The notes under the pieces: model-generated
Told to the model about the DNA's origin: nothing
What the model saw: the letters and a program-made list of their open reading frames with translations, nothing else
The model's database searches: none
Part shown: positions 1 to 5,874 of the stretch, piece after piece
Numbering within the stretch: position 1 is the stretch's first letter
Layout: every line of letters begins with the position of its first letter
Position numbers and translations under genes: made by a program
Source: an uncultured Lachnospiraceae bacterium
GTDB taxonomy: Bacteria; Bacillota; Clostridia; Lachnospirales; Lachnospiraceae
Direction of reading: 5' to 3'
NCBI GenBank assembly: GCA_947653315.1
Contig: CANTGP010000155.1
Coordinates: 1-7,033 of the forward strand
DNA: 7,033 nt

Positions 1-1
1 G

Positions 2-847
2 ACGGAATACGGGACGGAACAGGAAGCGGAACTGATTATGCTCGGAACCGGTCACGCCATGGTGACGAAATGTTATAATACCTGCTTTGCCCTGCGCCTT
101 GGCGGGGAGTATTTTCTTGTGGATGCGGGCGGGGGAAACGGGATTTTGGTTCAAATGGAAGCGGCAGGGATTCCTTTTGGCAAGGTACACCGTATGTTTG
201 TAACCCATGCCCATACCGACCATATCCTCGGTGCGGTGTGGGTCATCCGCAAAGTGGCGGCGCTGCTGCGGGCGGGGGAATATCAGGGGGAATTGACGCT
301 TTATTGCCATGATAAAGTGAAAGAAATCCTCGGATTTATGTGCGGACAGATGCTTCCGGGGAAATTCCGGGCATTTTTGGGAAAACGGATTTTTTTGGAA
401 ACCGTGGAAGACGGGGATGTCAGGGAATGGGAAGGGGCGCATCTTACCTTTTTTGATATCGGTTCCACGAAAGAAAAGCAGTTCGGATTTGCTGCGGTGC
501 TGCCGGACGGCGTGCGCCTTGTCTGCCTTGGGGATGAGCCGTACCATGAAAGAAACCGGAACCAGGCGTTTGGCTGCGACTGGCTGCTTGGCGAGGCATT
601 CTGTCTGGACGCGGAGAAAGAACGTTACAGACCCTATGAAAAGCATCACAGTACGGCACTGGATGCAGGAAAGACCGCCGCGGAACTGGAGGTGGGGAAT
701 CTTGTCCTGTACCACACCGAGGACGGATGCCTGCCGGAAAGGAAAAGACGGTATACGCAGGAAGCGCGGAGGCATTACGGCGGGAATGTGTATGTGCCGG
801 AGGATTTGGAGAAAATAAATCTGACGCCGGGAAGCCGGAAGTCCTGA
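2..847 (+). CDS. MBL-fold metallo-hydrolase, RNase Z-like (5' end probably outside window)
   Basis: Predicted zinc-dependent hydrolase of the metallo-beta-lactamase fold, cytosolic, with no signal peptide or membrane segment. Numbering from the first ATG at 38, the metal motif THAHTDH lies at residues 56-62 (H57, H59, D61, H62). LGDEP follows at about 164-168, KHHST at 202-206 and LYHTED at 224-229. This set of an HxHxDH motif with late HHST and YHTED histidines is typical of a clostridial RNase Z/arylsulfatase-like group; the substrate is unknown. The reading frame has no stop between the window edge and the ATG at 38. That ATG falls inside the first beta strand (ELIMLGTGHA), where relatives usually have a few residues before LGTG. 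AGGAA at 21-25 is 12 bases away, a poor spacing. I therefore infer that the true start is upstream of the window and the gene is 5'-partial here; a start at 38 remains possible. It converges on the lipase gene 34 bases downstream. Fold certain, specific function unknown. Confidence 0.85.
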   Translation, partial: TEYGTEQEAELIMLGTGHAMVTKCYNTCFALRLGGEYFLVDAGGGNGILVQMEAAGIPFGKVHRMFVTHAHTDHILGAVWVIRKVAALLRAGEYQGELTLYCHDKVKEILGFMCGQMLPGKFRAFLGKRIFLETVEDGDVREWEGAHLTFFDIGSTKEKQFGFAAVLPDGVRLVCLGDEPYHERNRNQAFGCDWLLGEAFCLDAEKERYRPYEKHHSTALDAGKTAAELEVGNLVLYHTEDGCLPERKRRYTQEARRHYGGNVYVPEDLEKINLTPGSRKS

Positions 848-864
848 ACCGGTTTCCCGATTCC

Positions 865-900
865 ATGGGATATGAGTCATACTAATACCCCATATTTTTT
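865..900 (+). terminator. Probable Rho-independent terminator of the MBL hydrolase gene
   Basis: ATGGGATAT (865-873) can pair with ATACCCCAT (885-893), leaving one A.C mismatch and an 11-base loop. Six T residues follow at 895-900. The hairpin starts 17 bases after the stop codon of the plus-strand gene. It overlaps the stop codon of the convergent lipase gene (882-884), so the last lipase codons and this terminator share DNA. On the minus strand the hairpin has no T tract, so it should act on plus-strand transcripts only. The stem is modest, hence moderate confidence. Confidence 0.45.
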
Positions 901-2270
901 AATTTCCTGACGATATCCACATATGTTTCGATGACATCAAAGCCTTTATAATCCTCCCGCTTCAAGTCAATCATGTCGCCATGGGAGATTCCGCGCCGGT
1001 ATTTGTTGCGGAACGTTCCCTGAAAGACGCCCCATTTCGCGCTTTCCTCGGTCACAAGACCGTCGTTTCCGGTGTTTCCCGCAATATCCATGATCAGGTT
1101 CGGAACGGAAAGCAGACTGTCGCTCCATGCGTGTTTCATGACGGAAGCATAACTTTGGTAGAATACCTCCGGACAGTCAGGGGTAATTTCGTTAAAGCGG
1201 GCACAGAAAGCAGGGGAAAGCTGTTTGCTGGCATGGTAGCAGTCCGGGCACCCGTCGCCGAATTTGGAAAACGTGCGGTCAAACCATGAGGAAATCAGCC
1301 GGTAGATACCGTCCGGCAGCCGGTTCAGCACGTTAATCAGTTCCGAACCCCGGTGGGGTGTGGAAATGGTAGTCAGGGAAGCTACCTGCCGTTCCATGTG
1401 CAGGTGTGTGATCAGGTAACGGGAGTCCAGTCCGCCTTTGGAGTGGGCGATGATGTTTACTTTTGCACAATGGTTTTCCTTAAGTACCTGCCGGATTGTC
1501 TGCCGGATGTGTTCCGCATTATCCTCGATGGTTCCCCATGCCTGCTGGTGGCCGTAATAAACGGTAGCGCCGTTGCGCACCAGTTCTTTTGGGATGCGTC
1601 CCCAGTAATTAAAGTATTTTAAGTCACGGAAACCGATGCCGTGCACCATAATGAGCGGATATTTGGTGGCGCATACATTGCTGTCCGCCCGTGCGGCACG
1701 GGCGGTAAAACGGCACCGTTCGTTGTCACATTCCTCTTTTGCCTTATTGCACAGGTATCTCATCACAAAGAGATTAACAACGGGAAACCAAAGATTACAA
1801 ATGACCAGCAGACGCTTCACAATGCCGAGACGGTAACAGGTGAACAGGACCCGTAACTGTCCGTTTAACAGCAGGAAAAAGAGGATAAGAATCCCGGTAA
1901 TGAGGTTTGCCGTAAACAGTGCGGGACTCGTCCGGTAAAATTCCGTAAACAGCGGCATATGCCCCGTAAACAGAAAAAGATAGAGGAGCGCCTGGAAAAA
2001 GAACCCCCATATACTGAACGAAATTAAAAACTGTCCCCCGTCGAGGACCGTAATGCGCATGGTACTGCCGCTTTGGGGACGGACAGGGAGAATATGTAAG
2101 CACAAAAGGAACAGCAGGAAAAGTATGACGATTCCTGCCGTGGCAAGGGCGGGCAGCAGTGGGGTGGAAAAATCCCTGCGCCCGATCATCAGCCACCAGA
2201 CAAAAACGGGCTGGGGCAGGAGGAGCATCAGAAAAAGGCGGGCAAGCCTGCCCGTGATGCGCAGGCTCAT
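882..2270 (-). CDS. Membrane-anchored alpha/beta hydrolase, lipase-like
   Basis: Predicted esterase or triacylglycerol-lipase-like enzyme of 462 residues with a hydrophobic N-terminal third. Hydrophobic stretches at about 11-29, 38-60, 79-103, 117-136 and 151-172 suggest four or five membrane helices. The catalytic domain starts near 203 with YPLIMVHGIG (oxyanion-hole HG at 210-211). The nucleophile elbow is AHSKGG (S277), in which Ala replaces the first Gly, as in Bacillus-type lipases. NDGLV (D403) and ISHGD (H430) fit the acid and histidine of the triad, giving the order Ser-Asp-His of classical lipases. With five helices and a positively charged N-terminus inside, the catalytic domain would face outward; with four it would face the cytosol. 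The linker is cysteine-rich (C174, C181, C186, C200), and CPDC occurs at 341-344. The ATG has AGGAGG at 2281-2286 with 10 bases spacing, and overlaps the upstream TGA by four bases. Substrate (acylglycerol, ester or phospholipid) cannot be told from sequence. Confidence 0.85.
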   Translation of the reverse strand: MSLRITGRLARLFLMLLLPQPVFVWWLMIGRRDFSTPLLPALATAGIVILFLLFLLCLHILPVRPQSGSTMRITVLDGGQFLISFSIWGFFFQALLYLFLFTGHMPLFTEFYRTSPALFTANLITGILILFFLLLNGQLRVLFTCYRLGIVKRLLVICNLWFPVVNLFVMRYLCNKAKEECDNERCRFTARAARADSNVCATKYPLIMVHGIGFRDLKYFNYWGRIPKELVRNGATVYYGHQQAWGTIEDNAEHIRQTIRQVLKENHCAKVNIIAHSKGGLDSRYLITHLHMERQVASLTTISTPHRGSELINVLNRLPDGIYRLISSWFDRTFSKFGDGCPDCYHASKQLSPAFCARFNEITPDCPEVFYQSYASVMKHAWSDSLLSVPNLIMDIAGNTGNDGLVTEESAKWGVFQGTFRNKYRRGISHGDMIDLKREDYKGFDVIETYVDIVRKLKNMGY

Positions 2271-2671
2271 AATCCCAAAACCTCCTGTACGATTTCCACG
2301 CTGTCCATGATACAGTCGGGGCAGCTATGAAGGACTTTGCCGGTTTCGATGCCTTTTAGCTCCTTACATGACGTGGAACCGCATTTTTCCTGAAATGCCG
2401 CCACCATTTTTTTGGTATACTGGTAGGTGGATACTTTGGTGGAAGGGTTTTGCGTATTGCCGTCGCTGTTTTTAAAGCCGGCAAGGAGAACGGCTCCGGT
2501 AAGTGCGCCGCAGGTGCATTCCAAACAGCCCATGCCGGACCCAAAGCCCTCGCAAGCCTTGAACAAGACGGTTTCGTCCACGCCGATTTCCTCACTGAAG
2601 GAACATGCCACTGCCTGTGCACAGTTGTATTTTTGGTTACGTTTTGCGATTGCAAGTTCTTTTTTTGTCAT
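2267..2671 (-). CDS. C_GCAxxG_C_C family cysteine-rich protein
   Basis: A 134-residue soluble protein matching the C_GCAxxG_C_C family, which is common in anaerobic Firmicutes and some archaea and is generally taken to be a redox or metal-binding protein of unknown reaction. Ten cysteines are visible: C17 (YNCAQAV), C23, C40, a cluster C49, C52 and C54 in a Gly-rich segment (GFGSGMGCLECTCGALTG), C97 and C102 (CGSTSC), and C117 and C120 (CPDC) near the C-terminus. The motif normally written GCAxxG reads CGALTG here (C54 to G59). There is no signal peptide, so it is probably cytosolic. The length is normal for the family. TGAGGT at 2678-2683 lies six bases before the ATG. It is the first gene of an operon: its TGA overlaps the ATG of the lipase gene in an ATGA arrangement. 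Family assignment is firm; a role in electron transfer or metal handling is inference. Confidence 0.88.
   Translation of the reverse strand: MTKKELAIAKRNQKYNCAQAVACSFSEEIGVDETVLFKACEGFGSGMGCLECTCGALTGAVLLAGFKNSDGNTQNPSTKVSTYQYTKKMVAAFQEKCGSTSCKELKGIETGKVLHSCPDCIMDSVEIVQEVLGL
2268..2286 (-). promoter_or_regulatory. Translational coupling site: SD plus ATGA overlap
   Basis: AGGAGG (2281-2286) sits inside the last codons of the C_GCAxxG_C_C gene, ten bases ahead of the lipase ATG (2268-2270). The stop codon of the first gene (2267-2269) overlaps that ATG. This arrangement normally couples translation of the second gene to the first. Confidence 0.75.
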
Positions 2672-2708
2672 GGTTTACCTCATTTCTGCGCGGCTTTTTA
2701 GAGCCTGC

Positions 2709-2741
2709 CAAGTTTGCGGATACCGCGCGGACACAAACTTG
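2709..2741 (-). repeat. Inverted repeat in the leader of the C_GCAxxG_C_C/lipase operon
   Basis: CAAGTTTG (2709-2716) and CAAACTTG (2734-2741) are perfect 8-bp inverted arms around a 17-base loop. The loop contains an 8-bp GC-only palindrome, CCGCGCGG (2723-2730). The structure lies 25 bases before the Shine-Dalgarno of the C_GCAxxG_C_C gene. There is no T tract, so it is not a simple terminator. It could be an mRNA leader fold or a DNA operator; it matches no riboswitch class that I recognise. Confidence 0.5.
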
Positions 2742-2801
2742 TGGTATGGAATTCCTTTTCCAATTGCTGCCCTGCGTTTTAACGTATGGTTTACGGTATT
2801 A

Positions 2802-2831
2802 AGTGTAGCATATTCTGAGGGAAAATGATAT
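2802..2831 (-). promoter_or_regulatory. Possible extended -10 promoter of the C_GCAxxG_C_C/lipase operon
   Basis: On the minus strand TGCTACACT (2802-2810) fits an extended -10 element (TGnTAnAnT). The best -35 match, ATATCA at 2826-2831, is weak (three of six bases with 18-base spacing). A start near 2795 would give a leader of about 125 bases holding the inverted repeat. This is a tentative call. Confidence 0.3.
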
Positions 2832-2885
2832 AGGGAGAAGGAAACAGTTCAGGCTGAAATGTTATGAAAAAGGATATGAATATAC

Positions 2886-2913
2886 TTGAAATTATGATAT
2901 TTTAAAATATAAT
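2886..2913 (+). promoter_or_regulatory. Sigma-A-like promoter of the ComEC-like lipoprotein gene
   Basis: TTGAAA (2886-2891) and a perfect TATAAT (2908-2913) are separated by 16 bases in very AT-rich DNA. Transcription would begin near 2920, giving a short leader of roughly 30 bases. This is a good match to the housekeeping promoter consensus. Confidence 0.7.
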
Positions 2914-2953
2914 ATATGATAAATATTGTAATAATTGGGAGTTGATGGATGCC

Positions 2954-3808
2954 ATGAAAATAAATAGGAGCAAAGCGGCAGTTCCAATCCTGTGGCTCTT
3001 GGTGTTGGGAATATTCCTCACCGGATGCAGGGGCGGTGGCGGTAAACTGCCGGAAACAGAAACGGAAATGGTACGCGTCCGTTTCCTGAAAACGGCGGAG
3101 GATGCGGACTGCATCATGATAAGCTGCGGGGAAAGGGCGGTCATGATTGATACGGGGGAAGAACAGGACGGGGAACGGATGCTGGAAGCGCTGGAAGAAC
3201 AGGGGATTACATCGGTGGATTATCTGTTTTTAACCCATCCCGACAAAGATCACGTGGGAGGGGCGGCGCTTTTGCTGGAAAGCCTTCCGGTGTACCATGT
3301 GGTGGAGCCGTTTTACCAAGGGGAGGAAAAAAAGGAGGAGCGGTTGGACGGTTTGGAGGAATCTTGCGGGGAAAAGGGGATTCCGGTCATAACCCCGACG
3401 GAGGAATGGACGGTGGACACCGGATATTTGGAGTTTACGGTTTACCCGCCGCAGGAAACTTTTTATGAAAAGGCGAATAATTATTCGTTGGCAGTGCTGG
3501 TGAGCCATGGGGACGTCCATATGTTTTTTGCGGGGGATGCGTTGCGTATCCGTTCGGAGGAACTGCTGGAACTGTCTTTGCCCGAAATCGTTTTATACAA
3601 AGTGCCGCATCACGGCAGGGCAAATAAGGCGACAGAGGCGTTGTTTGAAAAAGTGGCCCCGGAATATGCCGTGGTGACGGCTTACTCCGCGGAGGAGGAA
3701 GTGAAGCAGAGCTGTGAAGGGCAGGGGGCGAGGCTGTTCCTGACAGGAGATCAGGATTGGGAATTTATCAGCGACGGGGAGGATTTGTATCCCGTTGGCG
3801 GGGAATAA
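2954..3808 (+). CDS. ComEC-like MBL-fold lipoprotein
   Basis: A 284-residue protein predicted to be exported and lipid-anchored on the outer face of the membrane. A signal peptide with basic residues (MKINRSK), a hydrophobic core and the lipobox LTGC (22-25, lipidated C25) is followed by a Gly-rich linker. The rest is a metallo-beta-lactamase domain of the type found at the C-terminus of the competence protein ComEC: MIDTGEE (64-70), THPDKDHVGG (94-103), FFAGDA (191-196) and KVPHHG (216-221). The second metal histidine is Asp (D97), which is usual for the ComEC-like group and not a defect. By family it may hydrolyse a phosphodiester or nucleic acid, but no substrate is shown. Start choice: in-frame TTG at 2942 and ATGs at 2945 and 2954 are possible. 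GGGAG at 2937-2941 is too close for the first two, and starting at 2954 gives a clean signal peptide, so I chose 2954; the spacing (12 bases) is long. The 3' end overlaps the convergent YdcF-like gene by 41 bases. Confidence 0.82.
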   Translation: MKINRSKAAVPILWLLVLGIFLTGCRGGGGKLPETETEMVRVRFLKTAEDADCIMISCGERAVMIDTGEEQDGERMLEALEEQGITSVDYLFLTHPDKDHVGGAALLLESLPVYHVVEPFYQGEEKKEERLDGLEESCGEKGIPVITPTEEWTVDTGYLEFTVYPPQETFYEKANNYSLAVLVSHGDVHMFFAGDALRIRSEELLELSLPEIVLYKVPHHGRANKATEALFEKVAPEYAVVTAYSAEEEVKQSCEGQGARLFLTGDQDWEFISDGEDLYPVGGE

Positions 3809-4670
3809 GGGATAGCGGAAAAGGGTCCATATTACCCAAAGCCGTATCCACGCATACCGTAAAAAATTCCCGTACCATGTAGTGGGGAAGCAGTAAAGGA
3901 GGAAAGTCCGCAGGCATTCCGCTGATTTGAAAGTTCCCGTTATACATGCCGTTTTCACGGATTACCCGGCCGGCGATGCAGAGGGCGCGGAAGACATGGA
4001 AATTGCTGGTGGCAATACCGATGCGGATGTTTTGCGCAAAAACCGGTATACCGCTATTTTCATGACCGTTGTTTTCCGTGGCCGGTGTGCGGCAACCGGA
4101 GGCGGATGCCTGTTCCGCTGCGGCAATGCAGGCAAGACTGTACCGCATATTTTCCGCCGTTGTGGAGGAACGGTCTTCCGTCAGGATACGGCTGCCGCTT
4201 ATGCCTTGTCCAAGAAGCCAGTTTTTCATGCTTTCCGCTTCGCTGATACTTTCGTCTGCCCCCTGTCCGCCGGAAACGACGGCTTTTGTCCCGGGATGCG
4301 TTTTCAGGTAGGCAAGGGCGCATTCCAGTCGTTTTTCCAGGACGGAAGACGGTTTCTCCCCGTTCAGTCCGGCGCCGGGGATGATGATGTAATCAAGGTC
4401 TTCCGCGCCTGTTCCTGACATGCCCCAAAGGATGCAGCCCTCTACGGCCAGAAAAAACAGTGTTCCCGCCAACAGGAACAGGGAGAAGATACGCCGCGCA
4501 GCGGCAGGCAGTTTGGGAAAAAGGAAAACGGGAAAAAGCAAAAGAACGGACAGCAGCAGCCAAAACGGCAGCACGGACATACGGAAACCGTTGTGTGCGC
4601 CGAGCCACAGGTAATAAAGGAAGCTGAGGGCGGAAAGAAACAGACATATGGAATTTTTTATGGTTTTCAA
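3768..4670 (-). CDS. YdcF/SanA/ElyC-type DUF218 membrane protein
   Basis: A 300-residue protein with hydrophobic stretches at about 6-24, 32-52 and 61-83, followed by a DUF218 domain. Visible family motifs are YIIIPGAGL (94-102), VSGGQG (132-137), SEAES (143-147), TEDRSSTTAEN (164-174) and TSNFHVFRA (221-229). DUF218 proteins include E. coli YdcF, SanA and ElyC. The latter two affect envelope integrity or peptidoglycan precursor handling, but the biochemical activity of the family is poorly defined. An extra Ser/Ala/Asn-rich segment (about 187-213) lies between two conserved blocks. The start is TTG at 4668-4670, supported by AAAAGGAGGT at 4676-4685 five bases upstream; no in-frame ATG competes near it. 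The C-terminal tail (about 288-300) is basic and Pro-rich, and is encoded by DNA shared with the convergent lipoprotein gene. No clear promoter is visible in the 44 bases between the upstream hairpin and the ribosome binding site, so some read-through from buk is possible. Confidence 0.85.
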   Translation of the reverse strand: MKTIKNSICLFLSALSFLYYLWLGAHNGFRMSVLPFWLLLSVLLLFPVFLFPKLPAAARRIFSLFLLAGTLFFLAVEGCILWGMSGTGAEDLDYIIIPGAGLNGEKPSSVLEKRLECALAYLKTHPGTKAVVSGGQGADESISEAESMKNWLLGQGISGSRILTEDRSSTTAENMRYSLACIAAAEQASASGCRTPATENNGHENSGIPVFAQNIRIGIATSNFHVFRALCIAGRVIRENGMYNGNFQISGMPADFPPLLLPHYMVREFFTVCVDTALGNMDPFPLSLIPRQRDTNPPRR

Positions 4671-4675
4671 AGGGC

Positions 4676-4685
4676 ACCTCCTTTT
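4676..4685 (-). promoter_or_regulatory. Strong ribosome binding site that fixes a TTG start
   Basis: AAAAGGAGGT is complementary to the 3' end of 16S rRNA and lies five bases before TTG (4668-4670) of the YdcF-like gene. It is the reason for accepting a non-ATG start. Confidence 0.75.
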
Positions 4686-4717
4686 GGCTCCCGTAGGGAT
4701 TTTGCCTGATGTCCGTA

Positions 4718-4753
4718 TGGAAAAGACTTGGGCAGGGGAAATTTCCCCTGCCC
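4718..4753 (-). terminator. Rho-independent terminator of the ptb-buk operon
   Basis: GGGCAGGGGAAA (4730-4741) is followed directly by its exact reverse complement TTTCCCCTGCCC (4742-4753), a perfect 24-bp palindrome that folds into a GC-rich stem with an AT loop. It begins six bases after the buk stop codon on the minus strand. The tail reads AAGTCTTTTCC, an interrupted U tract, so termination may be incomplete. On the plus strand no T tract follows. Confidence 0.65.
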
Positions 4754-4759
4754 GGTTAC

Positions 4760-5827
4760 TTAATATTCCATTGCCTTTTCTTCCCCGTTCATCACGCGGA
4801 TTGCGCCCTGCGCCAGCGCCAACAGTTCGTCTTCGCCCGGATATACGGTAACGGGGGCGATGAAGCCGGCCCTTTCGGTCAGGCGGTCGGTGACATATTT
4901 GTTATAAGCAATGCCGCCGGTAATGATAATCTGGTCCACTTTTCCGCTTAAGACGCATGCCATGGAGCCGATGTCCTTTGCAACCTGCAAAATAAATGCT
5001 TCGCGGATGACTTCGGCTTCCTTGTTGCCTTCTTCCACGATTTTGTTGACTTCCCTCATGTCATTGGTATTCAGGTAAGCGTTGAAGCCGCCGTTCCCGA
5101 CGATTTTTTTATAAACTTCCTTTTCGGTATACTGACCGGAGAAGCACATCTTAATCAGTGCGCCGGAAGGAACCGCGCCTGCCCGTTCAGGGGAGAATGC
5201 GCCGTCGCCGTCTAAGGCGTTGAAGACATCCACGACTTTTCCTTTTTCATGGGCGCCTACCGATACGCCGCCGCCCATGTGGACAACGATTAAGTTCAGG
5301 GAATCATATGCCACGCCTTTTTCCTTTGCATAGCGTTTTGCCACGGCTTTTTGGTTCAGTGCATGGAATACGCTGGTGCGGGGAAGTTCCGGTACGCCCG
5401 AATACCTTGCCATGGGCATCAGTTCATCCACTACCACGGGATCCACGATATAGGAAGGTACGCCGATGGAATCGCCGATTTCCCTTGCCAGGATGCCGCC
5501 CAGGTTGGAAGCATGCTGTCCCTGTTTGCCGATTTTCAGGTCGTTTAACAGGTCGTCCGATACCGCGTAGGTACCGCCCGGAATGGGTTTTAACATACCT
5601 CCGCGTCCCACAATGACATTTAATGATTTCATGTCGAAATCTTTTTCTTTCATAAGGTCGAGGATAATGTTTTTCCTGAAATCCTTCTGTTCCACGATGG
5701 AAGCATATTGGGCGATTTCCTCCGTGGAATGCCTTAAGGTTTCCTCAAATAATAATGTCTCGTCTTCAAATACGCCGATTTTGGTGGAAGTGGAGCCGGG
5801 ATTGATAATCAAACTTTTTATGGACAT
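4760..5827 (-). CDS. buk: Butyrate kinase
   Basis: Cytosolic kinase that converts butyryl phosphate and ADP to butyrate and ATP, the energy-conserving last step of butyrate fermentation. The 355-residue length is normal. It belongs to the acetokinase/ASKHA superfamily: [10 protein letters not shown] (9-18) forms the first phosphate-binding loop. GRGG follows at 74-77, [11 protein letters not shown] (183-193) is the second phosphate motif, and ITGGIAYNK (302-310) with [13 protein letters not shown] (330-342) forms the adenosine-side region. The ATG at 5825-5827 has AGGAGG at 5835-5840 with seven bases spacing. It lies 47 bases after the ptb stop with no hairpin between, so the two are cotranscribed, in the ptb-buk order known from Clostridium. 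A hairpin follows the stop codon. Related kinases can act on isobutyrate, isovalerate or other short acids, so exact specificity is inference; the gene identity is secure. Confidence 0.96.
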   Translation of the reverse strand: MSIKSLIINPGSTSTKIGVFEDETLLFEETLRHSTEEIAQYASIVEQKDFRKNIILDLMKEKDFDMKSLNVIVGRGGMLKPIPGGTYAVSDDLLNDLKIGKQGQHASNLGGILAREIGDSIGVPSYIVDPVVVDELMPMARYSGVPELPRTSVFHALNQKAVAKRYAKEKGVAYDSLNLIVVHMGGGVSVGAHEKGKVVDVFNALDGDGAFSPERAGAVPSGALIKMCFSGQYTEKEVYKKIVGNGGFNAYLNTNDMREVNKIVEEGNKEAEVIREAFILQVAKDIGSMACVLSGKVDQIIITGGIAYNKYVTDRLTERAGFIAPVTVYPGEDELLALAQGAIRVMNGEEKAMEY

Positions 5828-5874
5828 GGTAAATCCTCCTCTCTTTTTTATATGTTTTATGGATTCTGCCTGTT

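Noticed and set aside
444..866. Minus-strand open frame of 140 codons opposite the MBL hydrolase
   Set aside because: It lies wholly across a gene with clear catalytic motifs, has a Pro/Arg/Ser-rich composition typical of an antisense shadow, and has no ribosome binding site or recognisable domain.
871..881. Small palindrome TATGAGTCATA between the convergent genes
   Set aside because: The arms are five bases with a one-base centre, too tight for a hairpin; it sits in the loop region of the better terminator hairpin at 865-893.
2864..2905. Short 13-codon open frame (MKKDMNILEIMIF) before the lipoprotein gene
   Set aside because: No ribosome binding site precedes it and it overlaps the -35 and most of the spacer of the promoter at 2886-2913, so it is very unlikely to be a leader peptide of that transcript.
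3201..3260. Possible loss of a metal ligand in the lipoprotein (THPDKDH instead of HxHxDH)
   Set aside because: Asp at that position is the normal pattern in ComEC-like metallo-beta-lactamase domains, so it is not evidence of an inactive enzyme.
3927..4418. Plus-strand open frame of 163 codons opposite the YdcF-like gene
   Set aside because: The opposite strand carries all the DUF218 motifs; this frame has no family features and no Shine-Dalgarno sequence.
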